Counted from the first letter of the stretch, positions 1-11,098 are shown. The stretch is DNA of 64,000 nucleotides from Owenia fusiformis (GCA_903813345.2 CAIIXF020000008.1:7264366-7328365), one strand, 5' to 3'. Notes: generated from the letters alone by a model not told the origin. A program made the numbers and translations.

Positions 1-1467
1 GATAACCAATAAGACTTTGGTGATAATTATGATGTTATGACATATGTACGTGTATGGTGTATATATCCCTCGGGTAATGTGGTCCCTGGGAGGTATGTAT
101 ATTTCCCTATGCAGGACAAACCCTAGAACCTTCCAGTCAATAACCATTATGTGCCCTTATTTTTGAAGACTCAAAATTGCAGATATTTATCCCCACATCT
201 GTGATAAGAGACATGAAAATATCAGATGTAAAATAAATCAGATGTTCATTCATTGTTTGTTTATTGATTAACTAGTATTTAATTTTTAATTAATTTAATG
301 GTTTTCAATTTTTTAATTATTTCACACAAAATTTTCATGTTCCTTATTGCATGAGGGTTATGTTATCAAAGCTACGGTAATGGGTAAATCTTGAGGGAAA
401 TATGGATATCTCCGGAGGGTCTAAAGGGTTTAGACTCCAGAAAAAGATATCATATTTCTTGTGGAATATACCAATATCCAAAACCAAACATCACACATCT
501 TCACACAGCTAAGTCATCCTATGACATGGTGACTTTTGACTAAAAATAATTTTGATTATAACAAATTTTCAACTCGTTTGTGTTACGAATGATAGCCCAA
601 AAGTTAAAGCTTTGAAATCTTCTGATTGTGATTTTAAGAGATTGACATATTTAACCAACAAGGACTTAAATTTTCTTCTATTTGATGACATATTCTGTGA
701 ATAATTTTCTGCAGAAGAACTTTTAACACAGTTTATTCTAATAAATTTGCCAGGATCTTTATCATAAAAAGGTCTGTCTAGATCCACATTGACACAATGT
801 TATATATCTTTTTTGATTTATTCTTTAAAGGTGTTATCACAATCTACATGTTAACATGAAATATCTAACTGTATACAAGTGAAGTCTCATGAAAATAATT
901 GGAAATATTTCATAAATCATGAAATTAAACAAGTTTTTCCATTGTGAATGCTGCTATCTAGCCTTGCCAACACACATGCTGCCATCTATTCATCCATGTA
1001 TAGTATAGCAACTCATCAACTGTGTTCAGAAATGTTAATAAAATTTAAATAAATATAGAGTGAATTAACACAAATGCTTTATAAAAACAGCTCATATTTT
1101 GAATGCTCAAGAAATTAGCAGCTAATTAAGCGAGGCGAGAAATTCAAATTTGATATATAAGCGCTAATAATAAATATAAATAGCTTGACGAAAAACAAAT
1201 TTGATATGAGTGTAAATTACTCAGTTAGCAGAATTCAGTTTCTTGGGTTAAATTGGTGAGAGTAAAATGAATATGTAGTAACTGGTGTACTACTTACATT
1301 GATATGCCTCGCTAAAAAAACTTGCTATACAGAAGTGATTCATTCCTAAAAGTTTGTATGGAGTAAATCAACAAGGGATTTCTGACAAGAATTACTTGGG
1401 GTTGAATATTCAGGCCCACTCATCAAAACTTTAAACTAACTCTCCCATTACCATTCATTGGGATTAT

Positions 1468-1646
1468 CAGGCCCATAGCCAGAATTTTCCAAGGGGGGTT
1501 CACTTTTCCAAAAAATTCTAGGGGGGTTCACTTTGGCAAAGGCCAATAATCACTCAAAAATAGTCAGAATGGTGAAAAACTGCACGATTTTGAAAGAAAT
1601 TTTGGCCAGGGGGGGTTCACCCGAACCCCACCTGGCTACGGGCCTG
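1468..1646. mobile_element. Short TIR element, CAGGCCC family, copy 1
   Basis: The element starts CAGGCCCATAGCCAG and ends CTGGCTACGGGCCTG, so its 15-bp ends are inverted repeats. The inside is non-coding (GGGGGGTTCAC stretches and GGTGAAAAACTGCA). A related copy lies at 12296-12508, and partial copies at about 1960-2052 and 36174-36237. CAG-starting inverted ends suggest a hAT-like non-autonomous element, but I see no clean 8-bp target duplication, so the superfamily is inference. Confidence 0.7.
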
Positions 1647-2120
1647 ATTATTATTGGTAATCTGTACCAAAATGATTGGGTCAAGCATTAGGTGTTGTGG
1701 TGACAGATATCACCCAAAATAGTCTTAACACACTTTTAACATCTCTATATTAGATGTTCATTAAGTCATACTGAAGATCATGACACTGAAAAATTATTAC
1801 AAATGTGTAACAAGTGTTACAGACATCAAATATGAATTCATCAAAAAAATCAAAAGGCATTTTTATGTATCAACTGTGTTACATGAGAACAAAAGTATTG
1901 ATAAGATACTTGGGTGTATTTGGTGCCTGCTTTATTTTTGCGGATAAGCAAATTTGAAATTTTCCTCAGGGGGTTCAGTTTTTAAAAAATGGTGAAAAAA
2001 CTGTGATTTTGGAAGAAGTTTTGACCCCTGAACCCCCTAGCTTCGGGCCTACACTGTTACATGTTTAAAGTCAGCAAGCCAGATACTAGGATACCACACA
2101 AAAAATGAGCCAAAAAGAAA

Positions 2121-2290
2121 CAATATGTCACAACTTCACAAGATGACATAATAAACAAGACATAAACAAGCAAAATGTCACCACCTGCCATTTGTTACAG
2201 ATGCTGAACTTCCAACATTAGACACCAACTGTCGTCACAAAAAGGTTAGAGACCATAACAATATTTCACCACTTTTGGTGGAGACATAAA
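2121..2290 (+). mobile_element. Short hairpin-ended elements (GCATTAACATG family)
   Basis: A degenerate 3' hairpin (CAATATGTCACAACTTC..) at 2121-2152 is followed by a short element, about 2157-2290. That element begins with AAAATGTCACCACCTGCC, continues through a TTTGTTACAGATGCTGAAC block, and ends with the near-palindrome TTCACCACTTTTGGTGGAGA. The same blocks occur in order at 18868-22050 (plus), 40180-40315 (minus) and 55132-55240 (plus, 3' end missing). Confidence 0.65.
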
Positions 2291-2545
2291 AAGTTCAAGA
2301 GAAAATGATGACAGGGTGACATTAAAAAAGTTAAACAATATTTCGAACTGATTTTGTAGTACATGTGTTATTTGAAAGAATAAATGATATAAAGCTCAAG
2401 CATACGTCTCTGTTATTTTGATTATATTTATCGAACATATTTCACATTTAATATCCAATATATAATATCCAATCAATTTGACAACTGTTTAATGACAGTA
2501 ACCATTCAAGTTTTGCGGCCATCATTTCACGATGCGGTCATTGCA

Positions 2546-2551
2546 TTTATT
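2546..2551 (-). promoter_or_regulatory. Poly(A) signal of MRPL54
   Basis: TTTATT on the plus strand is AATAAA on the minus strand. It lies about 195 bases downstream of the MRPL54 stop codon, a plausible 3' UTR length. Confidence 0.55.
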
Positions 2552-2744
2552 TTTAGAATAAAGAGAAATAAGTACATGTAATTTGATATTGTATAGTTCA
2601 GAAAATATCTTTTTCTAATAACAGCATATATGTACTGGTATGAGTACATGTTCACTTCTACATTACAACACCATGTCCTGGCTTGTTCTACATTCCAGTT
2701 CTTCTACATACACAATCAAACACATTCCAAAATCCTCGTAAGAA

Positions 2745-3052
2745 TCATTTACTGTTGAACTTTCTCTCTTCATATCCAAGATTGTATTTTCTTTTATTCG
2801 CCAATCGTCTCATTCTCCGCCAATATGTCCAAGAATCTTTATCTAATTCATCTAGAGGTGTGTTTTCACGTTCAACATTGAGCTTCCATAACCAGTCTGG
2901 ATATTCACTATCTTGTTTCAGTTTAGGATCCTCTCCCTCTTTGTATATATTCAGTCCACAACAATATGTTAGAAGTTTTTCTGGATCATTCTCGTGATCT
3001 AGTTTCTTTTTGTCAACATTCCGAGCTGCACTCGCTCCTTTAGCACCCCCAG
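2745..3052 (-). CDS. MRPL54: Mitochondrial ribosomal protein L54, last exon
   Basis: This is the 3' coding exon of the large-subunit mitochondrial ribosomal protein mL54. Translated on the minus strand from the acceptor (TTTCAG at 3053-3058), it gives about 102 residues ending at TGA 2745-2747. Diagnostic segments are DPEKLLTYCCGLNIYKEGED, SEYPDWLWKLNV and LDKDSWTYWRRMRRLANKRK, which match the family's conserved LTT..VGVNIYKEG, EYPEWLF and EYWR.LRK motifs. The exon starts with two bases of a split codon, so an upstream exon carrying the start and mitochondrial transit peptide must lie at higher coordinates. I could not identify it between 3.06 and 8.6 kb. The family is usually about 135 aa, so some 30-40 residues are missing here. 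No frame damage is seen in this exon. Confidence 0.93.
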
Positions 3053-3265
3053 CTGAAATAACAGTGTGAACAAAGAATTAGATTATGAAATCTTGTAAAA
3101 TATTATTGTGAAATTATTAGTCAATTTCATAATTTTATAAAGAATTTTGAAGTTGAAAAATAATGAAATGACATTGATCAATATCATTTTAACAGGAAGG
3201 TAGTTAACAGGAAGTGAGAAAATAGGAAGTCACAAAAACATGCTGGATTTTTGAAATTTGTTAAA

Positions 3266-3602
3266 CTTAGGATAACTGAGTTCTCTTTTGACATTTAGTC
3301 AGTTTTATACTAGTTTCCCATATCATTTACATGACCAGGATCACAATGGGCATGGTGAGAATGACCCTAAACATGATGAAATAGCTTTTTCACCCCTCTG
3401 AGAATATGACTGAAGAAAGTTAAAAGATGTACTTTTGGAAAGGTCACTGAGCAGAATATTTTGAATTTTCCAGAAAATGTGCCCAATATGTTGCTTCATG
3501 GGCTATTTCATCATGTTTGGGGTCCTAGTCTGATAGTCATCTAAATGATATGTGGAACTAGTAAAGCTGACTGAGGTTCAAAATAAAACTGTTATCTTAT
3601 CT
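3266..3602. mobile_element. Inverted-repeat (foldback) element
   Basis: Two arms of roughly 120 bp face each other. The left arm has TTTAGTCAGTTTTATACTAG, CATATCATTT and AACATGATGAAATAG. The right arm carries the reverse complements (CTATTTCATCATGTTTGG, AAATGATATG, CTAGTAAAGCTGACTGAGG). A single-arm relative is at about 4908-5025. No coding capacity is seen. Confidence 0.7.
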
Positions 3603-3648
3603 TAGCTAAAAAATTAAAAATTGTACCTTCTTGTTTAGTTATTTCTGG

Positions 3649-3947
3649 TTAACCTCTTGACTACCCAGAATGACGAGATTTCTCGTCACCTCAGAAATGA
3701 CCTTGAAACCCAGAGAGACGAAAAATCCGTCACAAAATTATTCAAAAAAATTGCTCTTATTTGAACAATTTTCATCCAATTTACACAAAAATTGTTTTAA
3801 AACGGGTAGAAATGATCTCTGCCATCTAATTTAACTAAGTTGAGCATCTAAAGTTGTAAAGGTATGTAGTAAAATGTCAAAAGGTGGCAAAAAATGAAAA
3901 ATTCTCTGGTTTCAACCAATTTTAGAGCCTGGGATTCAAGAGGTTAA
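3649..3947. mobile_element. piggyBac-like MITE with TTAA ends
   Basis: The element is bounded by TTAA on both sides, with inverted ends TTAACCTCTTGACTACC and the reverse complement of TTAACCTCTTGAATCCC. It contains GACGAGATTTCTCGTCA near the left end. TTAA target duplications with CCYYTTGA-type ends are typical of piggyBac-type non-autonomous elements. The 299-bp interior has no transposase. Confidence 0.75.
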
Positions 3948-4028
3948 CTACATTGAGACCTGGTGTAGCCAGGAATCAAGCAATTACCAAGGAAGATTAT
4001 ATTTTCTCCCCAGCCAATGTACCCTCAA

Positions 4029-4502
4029 CAGGCCTGTCAACTTGGGAACACCTAACATGAGTGACTTGGAAATGTTGAACACCTCCCCTCAAAATGTGGA
4101 CACCTTGGTCCAAATCTGAACACCTTGATCCAAATTTTGAACACCTTGGTTTAGATGCCAAATTTTGCCAAATTTTGAACAGCTACGCTCGCGTTTCAAA
4201 CATCCATCAACGGGGGGGGGGGTAGGTACAGAAATTTTCGAAAGAAATGCGTGACATATCCGTAATTCGCGTGAAAAGTCCGAACGAAATGCGTACGTTT
4301 TTTCCCGTCGTTCGTATTTTTGCTGTGTAGACGATCTTTTTTAGAAAATAAATTTTCTCCAGAAATATTTTTGCTTGACAATTACCAGGTAAAATGCGTA
4401 TTTGCGTGACATTTTCTGTCACACAAAAATAACTGGCGTGACTTCAAATTCTTCAGCAAATGCGTGACAAATACGCAAATTGCGGGACAGTTGACAGGCC
4501 TG
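4029..4502. mobile_element. TIR element CAGGCCTGTCAAC family, copy 1
   Basis: The ends CAGGCCTGTCAAC and GTTGACAGGCCTG are inverted repeats. Inside are short repeats of GAACACCTTGGTCCAAAT, a run of ten G at about 4212 and a CpG-richer block with GCGTGACA motifs. Small open frames across 4196-4422 belong to this repeat. The related copy at 7518-7797 is in the opposite orientation, sharing GCTGAAGAA.TTGAAGTCAC and GTTATTTTGGCGTGAC. Confidence 0.65.
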
Positions 4503-5454
4503 CCTCAATGATTGAATTTTTGCTACTATAGGCAAAAAATCTCCAAATTCTCAAAGTTAATTTACCTGAGTGTTAACTCTAGATTCAGTCTGCCATTTTT
4601 GCAGAAGTTACATTAAAACACAAATTCCATGGAACAAATGAAATGACTAGAAAAAACATGGACTGGTACACATGTGCGGAAAGTTAAATGGTGGCGCGCT
4701 TGTTTTGGCATGCGCTACTAATCAAATCATGATAACATGATGTTACTCCTTAAATAATGAGATAAAATCAAGCACCTTATGAATAAATGCACACCATCCC
4801 ATGACCCATATATCACTGTGATCTTTTAGATATTTAATATTGAAAATATTTGAGACAGTTTTGGTTCAGTCATTTCACATTTTAGCAACAAACAGACAAA
4901 ATGAAGTATTAGATAACAGAGTTCTACTTTGATCTTCAGTCAGTTGTACTACTCCCATACATTATTTACATGGCTAGGATCACAATGGTCATGGTCAAAA
5001 TGACCTTTACCATGCTGAAATAGTTTTTTTAGGATAATTGCTTTATAATACCCTGTGCTGTTATAGTTCAATATGTGTCAACATCTGTGTGAAATGATAG
5101 TAGATGTCAATTTAAGTGAATGATCTGGAAAATCGGGTTAGTCACAGCTGACAAAATAACGTCAGAAAAGGAAAATGTAATCGGTAGAAAATTATCAAAA
5201 TACAGGTTGATAATGTTTTTCGAAAAAACTTATCTGTTTTACATTTTTTTCAAAATATCACTATTAAGGTGTCTGAACACAATTTTCTTCATCTTATTGC
5301 ATTTATGTGCTTATAATCTATCAAATGAGGTGCTGCAATATGAATATCTTTTACATTTCCCTGCATTTTTGGCCTTGATCAAAATGTGGTAACTTTACGA
5401 GGATAATTTCCTTTTTACTTTTATATGCTTATTGAGTCAAGGCTTGCTCTATTG

Positions 5455-6090
5455 ACTTCTTTTTCCTTCTAGACGAATTCACTTCGAGAGCCAAGATAGA
5501 TTTTGAAACTTATGGCTCTCAAACGGGGAAATGGACAGCTGAATAATAGTGACCTTTTAAACATGAATTAAGTCGATCAGCTGCCTACTTTTGTTCTCTA
5601 ACTATGTTATACATCAATATCATCCTTCCATGCAAGAATTGGAGCGCTGAAGTACATCCTTTTCAATCAAGACTTGTAACTGTTAGTCGAATGAATGTTT
5701 TTACTGTCAAATTCCAATATGGCGTTTTCTGCTCGGACATTTCCGTGAATCTCCGGAGGTTGTTCGAACCTAATCATTCTCAAAATTCATTTCGTTCGTT
5801 GCGTATCTCGTTCCTAGCAAACTGCTATATTGGAAATGGGTGGAAAAACATTCACTCAATGAACAATTTACAAGTCTTGATCGAAAAAGAAGTATTTTAG
5901 CGCACCAATACTTGCACGGAATGATACTGATGTAAGACACAGTTAGAGACCAAAAGTAAGCCGCTGAAATCTTTATTCATATTTTAAAGGTCACTGTTAT
6001 TTAGCTATCCAAGTGCGCCGTGGGAAAGCTATTGTATCAAAATCCACATAGCTTTCGCAGGAAGTAAGGGTATACTTTTCTGCAGTTTGG
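5455..6090. mobile_element. Long palindromic foldback element
   Basis: Arms of about 200-300 bp are imperfect reverse complements around a centre near 5.77 kb. Matching pairs include TTGTTCTCTAACTATGTTAT (left) with TAAGACACAGTTAGAGACCA (right), AATTGGAGCGCTGAAGTACA with TATTTTAGCGCACCAATACT, and AATAGTGACCTTTT with AAAGGTCACTGTTA. The 98-codon open frame at 5604-5900 is a by-product of this structure. No transposase was recognised. Confidence 0.75.
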
Positions 6091-6437
6091 GAGAGGCTGG
6101 GACAGTAAATGTTAAAATTCAAGAAAATATGCTAAACCATAAGCCAAAGGAAAAGTAATGGTAAGCTGAATATATATTCTATATACAGCTTATTATATAC
6201 AGTGGGGGGCATAAAGAATTACAAAACCTATGGAAATTACATGTTGTCGCATATGTAATCAATTCTTACCTCAGTGTATTCAGTGCTTTATTTTCTCCGT
6301 CATAGTAAGTCCAGATATAGTGGAATTTGTGTCCATAATGACAAATAAGAACTTAAAAATTTGATGTGGAATTCACATGTTAATGCCGACTCTTCAAATG
6401 TTGAGGTGATTTTGGAGCCAGATTACGCCGCAATGTG

Positions 6438-6553
6438 GGTTGGCTCCCAGAATGCAACATGACACGTGTCAGCTTTCAAAATGCCATTCCGCCGTTTTGA
6501 AATACGTCACGAATAAATAAGGTTACTTGATGTTGCATTCTGGGAGTCAATCC
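6438..6553. mobile_element. Short TIR element (GGCTCCCAGAATGCAACAT)
   Basis: The left end GGCTCCCAGAATGCAACAT faces the right end ATGTTGCATTCTGGGAGTC as an almost perfect inverted repeat, with about 70 bp of non-coding sequence between them. Confidence 0.65.
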
Positions 6554-7517
6554 TCCTTGGATCACAAACATGGCGATTCATGAAAACATTAGTCCGATTT
6601 GGTAGGGATTTATCCATCATTTGCAGGTATGAGGCTTTGGATTCATTTATTGTGCTACTTAAAGTGGATGGGAATTATTTTTCTACCACTTGGGAGAGTT
6701 TGAGACATGAAACTTAGAAATTAGCTCATTGTGACAACTTTTGAGGGTTGAGATTTATTTTTGTCCCCCACTTTATAACACAATTTGTCAAATATTATTT
6801 TTGGCTTCTAATAAGTGGGCGATAATACAGTTATTATCAAGAATTCTAAGTACCAAAAATATTGTATTTTGATTTTTCAACCTGAATTGAGACATTGATT
6901 ACCTGCTACTTTTTTGGCATAACCAACACTTGCTATTCTGCTCCATGTGGTTGATATTGGAGTAAAACACCAATATTTTGTAAAAATTCGTAAGGCCATG
7001 ACTCATGACAAACAACAAACTGTTAATAATGACTGCTTGATTTTAGGATTTTATATCACAATTTATAATACAAGATGTAACATTGGTGTTTCATAATATA
7101 TTTTATGTATATTTTGACTATAGATGGTATTCATAAAGATTAATCTTGTTTATATTTTGTCAAGAATAAAATTGTTGTGGGTTTGTCATGAGAATCTGAA
7201 CTTCTAAAATTTCTTATTTCATTTTTATCAATAAATCACGTTTCATAAGGTTACGTTGGTAGGTAGATATATATCTTTAATAATTTCGAGTTGATAAAGA
7301 CATACTCAAACACCTTTGCAAAAAACATGTTGTCATGGTTATCTCTTCCATCATCATCTGAGCTCATCATGATCCATTCCAGATTCCATTCATCCCATGC
7401 AATGCATTGATGATCTTGATGAACATTTTTATTACGGATCAGACGGTTTTAACATTTTCCGTTCAGTATTTGAATCCCTGGGTTAGGTTCGGTTATTCAG
7501 TTCCTATCGCACAACAA

Positions 7518-7797
7518 CAGGCCTGCAACTGTTCCGGAATTTCCGTATTTGTCACATACTTGCTGAAGAAATTGAAGTCACACCAGTTATTTTGGCGTGA
7601 CATATTCCTAATACACATTTTTTTCTGATTGTTGTCTGGCATAAATATTTCCGGAGAAGAACATAAAAAACGAACGCTGAAACATCAAAAAACGAGTGTC
7701 AAAAAACTGAATAGAGTTTGTTCAGAATTTTCACACAGATTGCGTATACAGTATATGTCACACATTCGCTTCAAATTTTTCTGTCCCTACAGGCCTG
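7518..7797. mobile_element. TIR element CAGGCCTG family, copy 2
   Basis: Bounded by CAGGCCTGCAACTG and CAGGCCTG near 7797. The interior (TTGCTGAAGAAATTGAAGTC, TTATTTTGGCGTGACAT) is the reverse-strand relative of the element at 4029-4502. Two 70-codon open frames here come from the repeat. Confidence 0.55.
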
Positions 7798-7890
7798 GTA
7801 CTTTATTCTGCTATGATCGTATATGTAAGAATGTAAATTAGCCTGTATGATTACCATGTCCCGGATTTAATCTCATTTTAGGCTTTGTAT

Positions 7891-8361
7891 AAAACACCTC
7901 CTACCTCATACCCACCTACCCACCTACATGATACAGTCAGTCATGTCAGTGGAGGGTTCAATTTTAAAGATTTTTAAATCTCGAAATAGCTCTAATTATT
8001 AACATGTCTACAATTTCGGCTCTATTTTATGAATAGACGGATGAAAGTAGGATATGGGTGCATTATAATGTGCAATGACCCGAGGGTGCCCCAGGGGAGT
8101 AACTAACTAACGACCATGAGCTTAGGTCCAACAAGCCAGATAAAGAAATTGAAAGAAAATGTGCTAAATTTGATGTCCCGAGTGGGAATCGAACCCAGCT
8201 GGGCTGTAGTAGCAACTTGCTATCAAGGGTCGTTACAAATGCATCTATAATTCATCATAAACTAAGATTTAATAAACTAAGATCTTTAAAATTGAACCCT
8301 TCAAAGACTGTATCATGTCCAACATACGTGGGTAGGTGGGTATGAGGAAGGAGGTTTTTTT
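7891..8361. mobile_element. TIR-flanked element with CCCACCTACCCAC ends
   Basis: The left arm (AAACACCTCCTACCTCATAC, CCCACCTACCCACCTA, then GAGGGTTCAATTTTAAAGAT) is the inverted partner of the right arm (ATCTTTAAAATTGAACCCTT, then GTGGGTAGGTGGGTATGAGG). The arms are about 90 bp. Between them lies a tRNA-like Pol III promoter on the minus strand, listed separately. Confidence 0.65.
8170..8235 (-). repeat. tRNA-derived SINE-like head (A and B boxes)
   Basis: On the minus strand, a B box GGTTCGATTCC (8185-8195) is preceded by an A-box-like TAGCAAGTTGC (8212-8222). The spacing is tRNA-like, and CACTCGGGACAT follows as a T-arm/acceptor end. I cannot fold a full cloverleaf with paired acceptor stems, so this is more likely a tRNA-derived SINE head or pseudo-tRNA than a functional tRNA gene. 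Confidence 0.45.
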
Positions 8362-8765
8362 TATTATAAATACAGAGCCCTCATTTTATACTAAAATGTA
8401 ATACTAAACACTAACAGTTAAAATGATATATGTGTCAGCTGAATCTGATTAATGGATGTTAATATTTTTCTCATCCATTGCCATCAGCATTTTTCTCACT
8501 GTAAACAGCAGACACTTTTCTCGATCTACATTATTTTAGCGAACGTGCATTTAAAGATCCAAACCGAATAAGCTGTCAAAGCAAATGACAGTCAAAGCTC
8601 CGCAGTTTCAGTTAACCGACCCCTTATTCTTACCACTCAGTATTGAGAAATGAGTGGAATTTACTGACCTTTATTATACAACAGTATTAACACAGTACTA
8701 CACAGTATTTCAAATGGATTGTTATTGTTTCAGGAGCCCACTGCTTCACAGAGGGGTATACCAAA

Positions 8766-10120
8766 ATGCTGTTTGCTGGATGTCGACTGCTGGCTTTAGG
8801 CAAACCAATACAAACTTTACAGCATTTCACTCCAGTTTTCAGAAGCCTTTCAGCCACAGTGAAATCGAAACCTAAACTATTGCTCCAAAACCTGAGACAA
8901 TTCGCCACCAAGAACAAACTTCCGTTTGAAGTTGACTCAAATGTATCAAGAGATGTGTTATTATTCACATTCAGAAATGACAAACATTTCAAAATGATGA
9001 CAGTATTTGGAGTTGTGAACTTTGTAGTGTGGACATATATTGGTATTTTTGCGTTTAGAATGTTGAAGGATGCCCCTGTGACTCCCCCGAAGAAAGGAGA
9101 ATCGCTGCCATGGTACCAACGAATCAACCTTGGCAGTAACACTTATAGAAATGGCATTACTTTGATCTGTTTTGCTATGGGTAGGTACATACTTTGTAGC
9201 AGGCCTATAGGGGACTCTATAGCCTTTAATCAATTGATCAGGAACAGGAACAATACAGAAACATCTTTCAGGGTGAACTACTCCCTAAAATGAACACTTA
9301 ATAGTGAATTCCTAATTTGAATTCACCTCTTAAATTAACTCATAATACCCTTGAGTAAACACTTTACACCTAACTTATGCATTCAGCTGTCTCAAATGAA
9401 AACTTAAATTATGAGCACTGCCATGAGTGAATATCACTAGAAGAGAATAGGTAAATTTTTAGAATGTGATCATCTTGATGAAATGAAAACCTCTCTAATG
9501 ATATTATCTTTCTTTAGTGAACACCTGTTTCAAATGAACACCACCTTAAAGTTAGCACCTCTCTAATACTAGTATTAACTCCATTTATAATTATGTCACC
9601 ACCAAAAAGTGGTGACATAATGTTAAGGTGTCTTTTTTGAGATGATGGTTGTAACAAATGGTGGTGATATTTTGCATGTTGATGCCTTATTAATCATTAC
9701 TTCAATGCTAGTTACAATATTATGCAAAATGGTTTGTTTTGAAATTGATAATTCTGAAAAGGTTGCGCTTTATAATATGCAAACAATCATTCTAAATGTA
9801 CAATGTATATATTATTTTATTTTCTTGCAGGCTACCTTATTCTCACATATACCATGTTAGTCCCAATGAGAACTGTACAGACACTAGCTCTCCTTAAGGG
9901 AGGTAAAAAAGTGGGTCTACGAACCTATGGACCATTTGCGAAGACATTCTCATTTGTTATACCAATAGAGCACATAAGTGCCATGCAAGCAAGAACAAGT
10001 GCTGGAAGGATTGTTTCTTTGAAAGTTAAAAATCGATGGTTTTTCTTTATGATGGACAAGAAAGGACAGTTTCACAATACACAACTGTTTGATTATGTAG
10101 TTGGGTTACGGCGGTTTTGA
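8766..10120 (+). CDS. TMEM223: Transmembrane protein 223, mitochondrial
   Basis: Two coding exons, 8766-9180 and 9831-10120, join at a split glycine codon (ATGG|gtaggt ... ttgcag|GCTAC) to give 234 aa. The N-terminus is basic and Ser/Leu-rich without acids for 40 residues, like a mitochondrial presequence. Two hydrophobic segments follow, at about residues 77-100 (VFGVVNFVVWTYIGIFAF) and 130-150 (LICFAMGYLILTYTMLV). The C-terminal part carries the family's TLALLKGGKKVGLRTYGPF and KNRWFFFMMDKKGQFHN. Human TMEM223 is about 200 aa with the same two-span layout; from memory, it has been linked to cytochrome c oxidase assembly. A strong acceptor-like TTATTGTTTCAG at 8721-8732 suggests an upstream untranslated exon, near the CpG-containing stretch at 8530-8630. 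The frame is intact. Confidence 0.95.
9288..9560. repeat. Degenerate GTGAACACY repeat in TMEM223 intron
   Basis: Loose, diverged copies of a (A/G)TGAACAC(C/T)T motif recur here. The same core makes up the arrays at 43.26-43.62 and 58.24-58.69 kb and the ends of the element at 46.35 kb. Confidence 0.4.
9592..9622. repeat. Perfect hairpin TTATGTCACCAC/GTGGTGACATAA
   Basis: TTATGTCACCACC, then AAAAA, then GTGGTGACATAA form a near-perfect stem-loop in the TMEM223 intron. It equals the 3' terminal hairpin of the elements at 19-22 kb and is probably a solo end. Confidence 0.6.
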
Positions 10121-10301
10121 GGCACATCTGATACAGTGACTATAGATAATTATTTTCTTGTCAACCTGACAGGATTTCGCCACTTGGTAAATTATTGCAA
10201 ATGTTAACAAAGTGTAATTCAAAAGTGTAATCCAATTGCTAATCTATATTTCCAGATACAGGTCTATCATACTGTTAGTGTAATAGAAGATGTGACTTAC
10301 A

Positions 10302-10307
10302 AATAAA
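10302..10307 (+). promoter_or_regulatory. Poly(A) signal of TMEM223
   Basis: AATAAA about 180 bases after the TMEM223 stop, followed by a second overlapping AATAAA. It is the first canonical signal downstream. Confidence 0.65.
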
Positions 10308-10939
10308 TAAATAGAACTCAAATGAATACTTGTTCCTTGTAGTCTGCGTATTATACTTTTATCAAGCAGAGGGCACTGATCAACAATAATACATCAGAAT
10401 TAGTCAAAGTGACATTGGTGTCTAGTTTCAAATGTAAGAATACTTCTGACAATGCTCGTTTCCTATTGCTCTGATGGATGTTATCTTTTTCAGCTCCAAG
10501 GTCTAGTTTTTGTATGTTGATTACACTGCCATCTATCAGTCAAATAAGTCTTCAGCCTCTGGGATACATGAACAAACCATTTGCTTGTGTGTAAAGCATT
10601 TCAGAAGAATCGGAGCAAGAGGTTCATTGAAGTTCATGAAAAACATTTATTTTAGACAAAAATCTGTTATCCTAGGGGCCCAACAGTGAAATATATTTGA
10701 TTCAATTCTCTGATAACATTATAGCAACAGAACAGATTTATATTTTTTATTCATTCCATTTTATCCTCAAATTTACATATAACCATCATATAATATACAT
10801 GTAAGTGTATTAGGGATTGACAATATACAGTAAGTCGCATAAGCCTGATTTTAATTTTGGATATTGTTGTTAAATTACATTACCATTCAAAATGACCATG
10901 CAATGACTTGGGTACACTCCAAGCATTCATATAATATGC

Positions 10940-11098
10940 AGTGATCTCCTCAAAGGGTTAAATCAAGTGGGTGGAGGTCTCACCCACCTGAGAATCCATG
11001 TATACCCACTTCAAAATGAGAAAAAATCTTTGGGTCTGAATTGTGAAAATGAGAATTTTTTCACCCACTTGATGAGAAAAAATCCCCAGGAGATCACT
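10940..11098. mobile_element. Short TIR element (AGTGATCTCCT)
   Basis: AGTGATCTCCTC at the left end and GGAGATCACT at the right end are inverted. The interior has AAATCAAGTGGGTGGAGG, CACCCACCTGAGAATCCA and GAATTTTTTCACCCACTTGA. A partial copy occurs at about 38103-38245, downstream of RTF1. Confidence 0.6.

Larger units (their letters stand above)
1..2545. other. Intergenic region with short repeats
   Basis: No exon of a recognisable gene was found here. The stretch is AT-rich and holds a CAGGCCC-ended mobile element near 1.5 kb, a second partial copy of it near 1.96-2.05 kb, and two short hairpin-ended elements near 2.1-2.3 kb. A 72-codon minus-strand open frame at 569-787 matches no family I know and has no supporting splice context. 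Confidence 0.6.

Noticed and set aside
569-787. 72-codon minus-strand frame
   Set aside because: No recognisable family, no splice partners; AT-rich chance frame is as likely.
4196-4422. Two overlapping minus-strand frames considered as the MRPL54 first exon
   Set aside because: The sequence is repeated (inverted) at 7.5-7.8 kb, so it belongs to a mobile element; no presequence-like composition.
4564-4720. Minus-strand ACTCAG|GTAAAT donor near 4565 as the end of an MRPL54 5' exon
   Set aside because: Good donor and CpG-containing upstream sequence, but every frame across it has stops just before the donor; at best an untranslated exon.
5604-5900. 98-codon plus-strand frame
   Set aside because: It lies wholly inside the palindromic element, with no recognisable domain.
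8687-9142. 151-codon minus-strand frame
   Set aside because: It is antisense to the first exon of TMEM223, which has clear family similarity and correct splicing on the plus strand.
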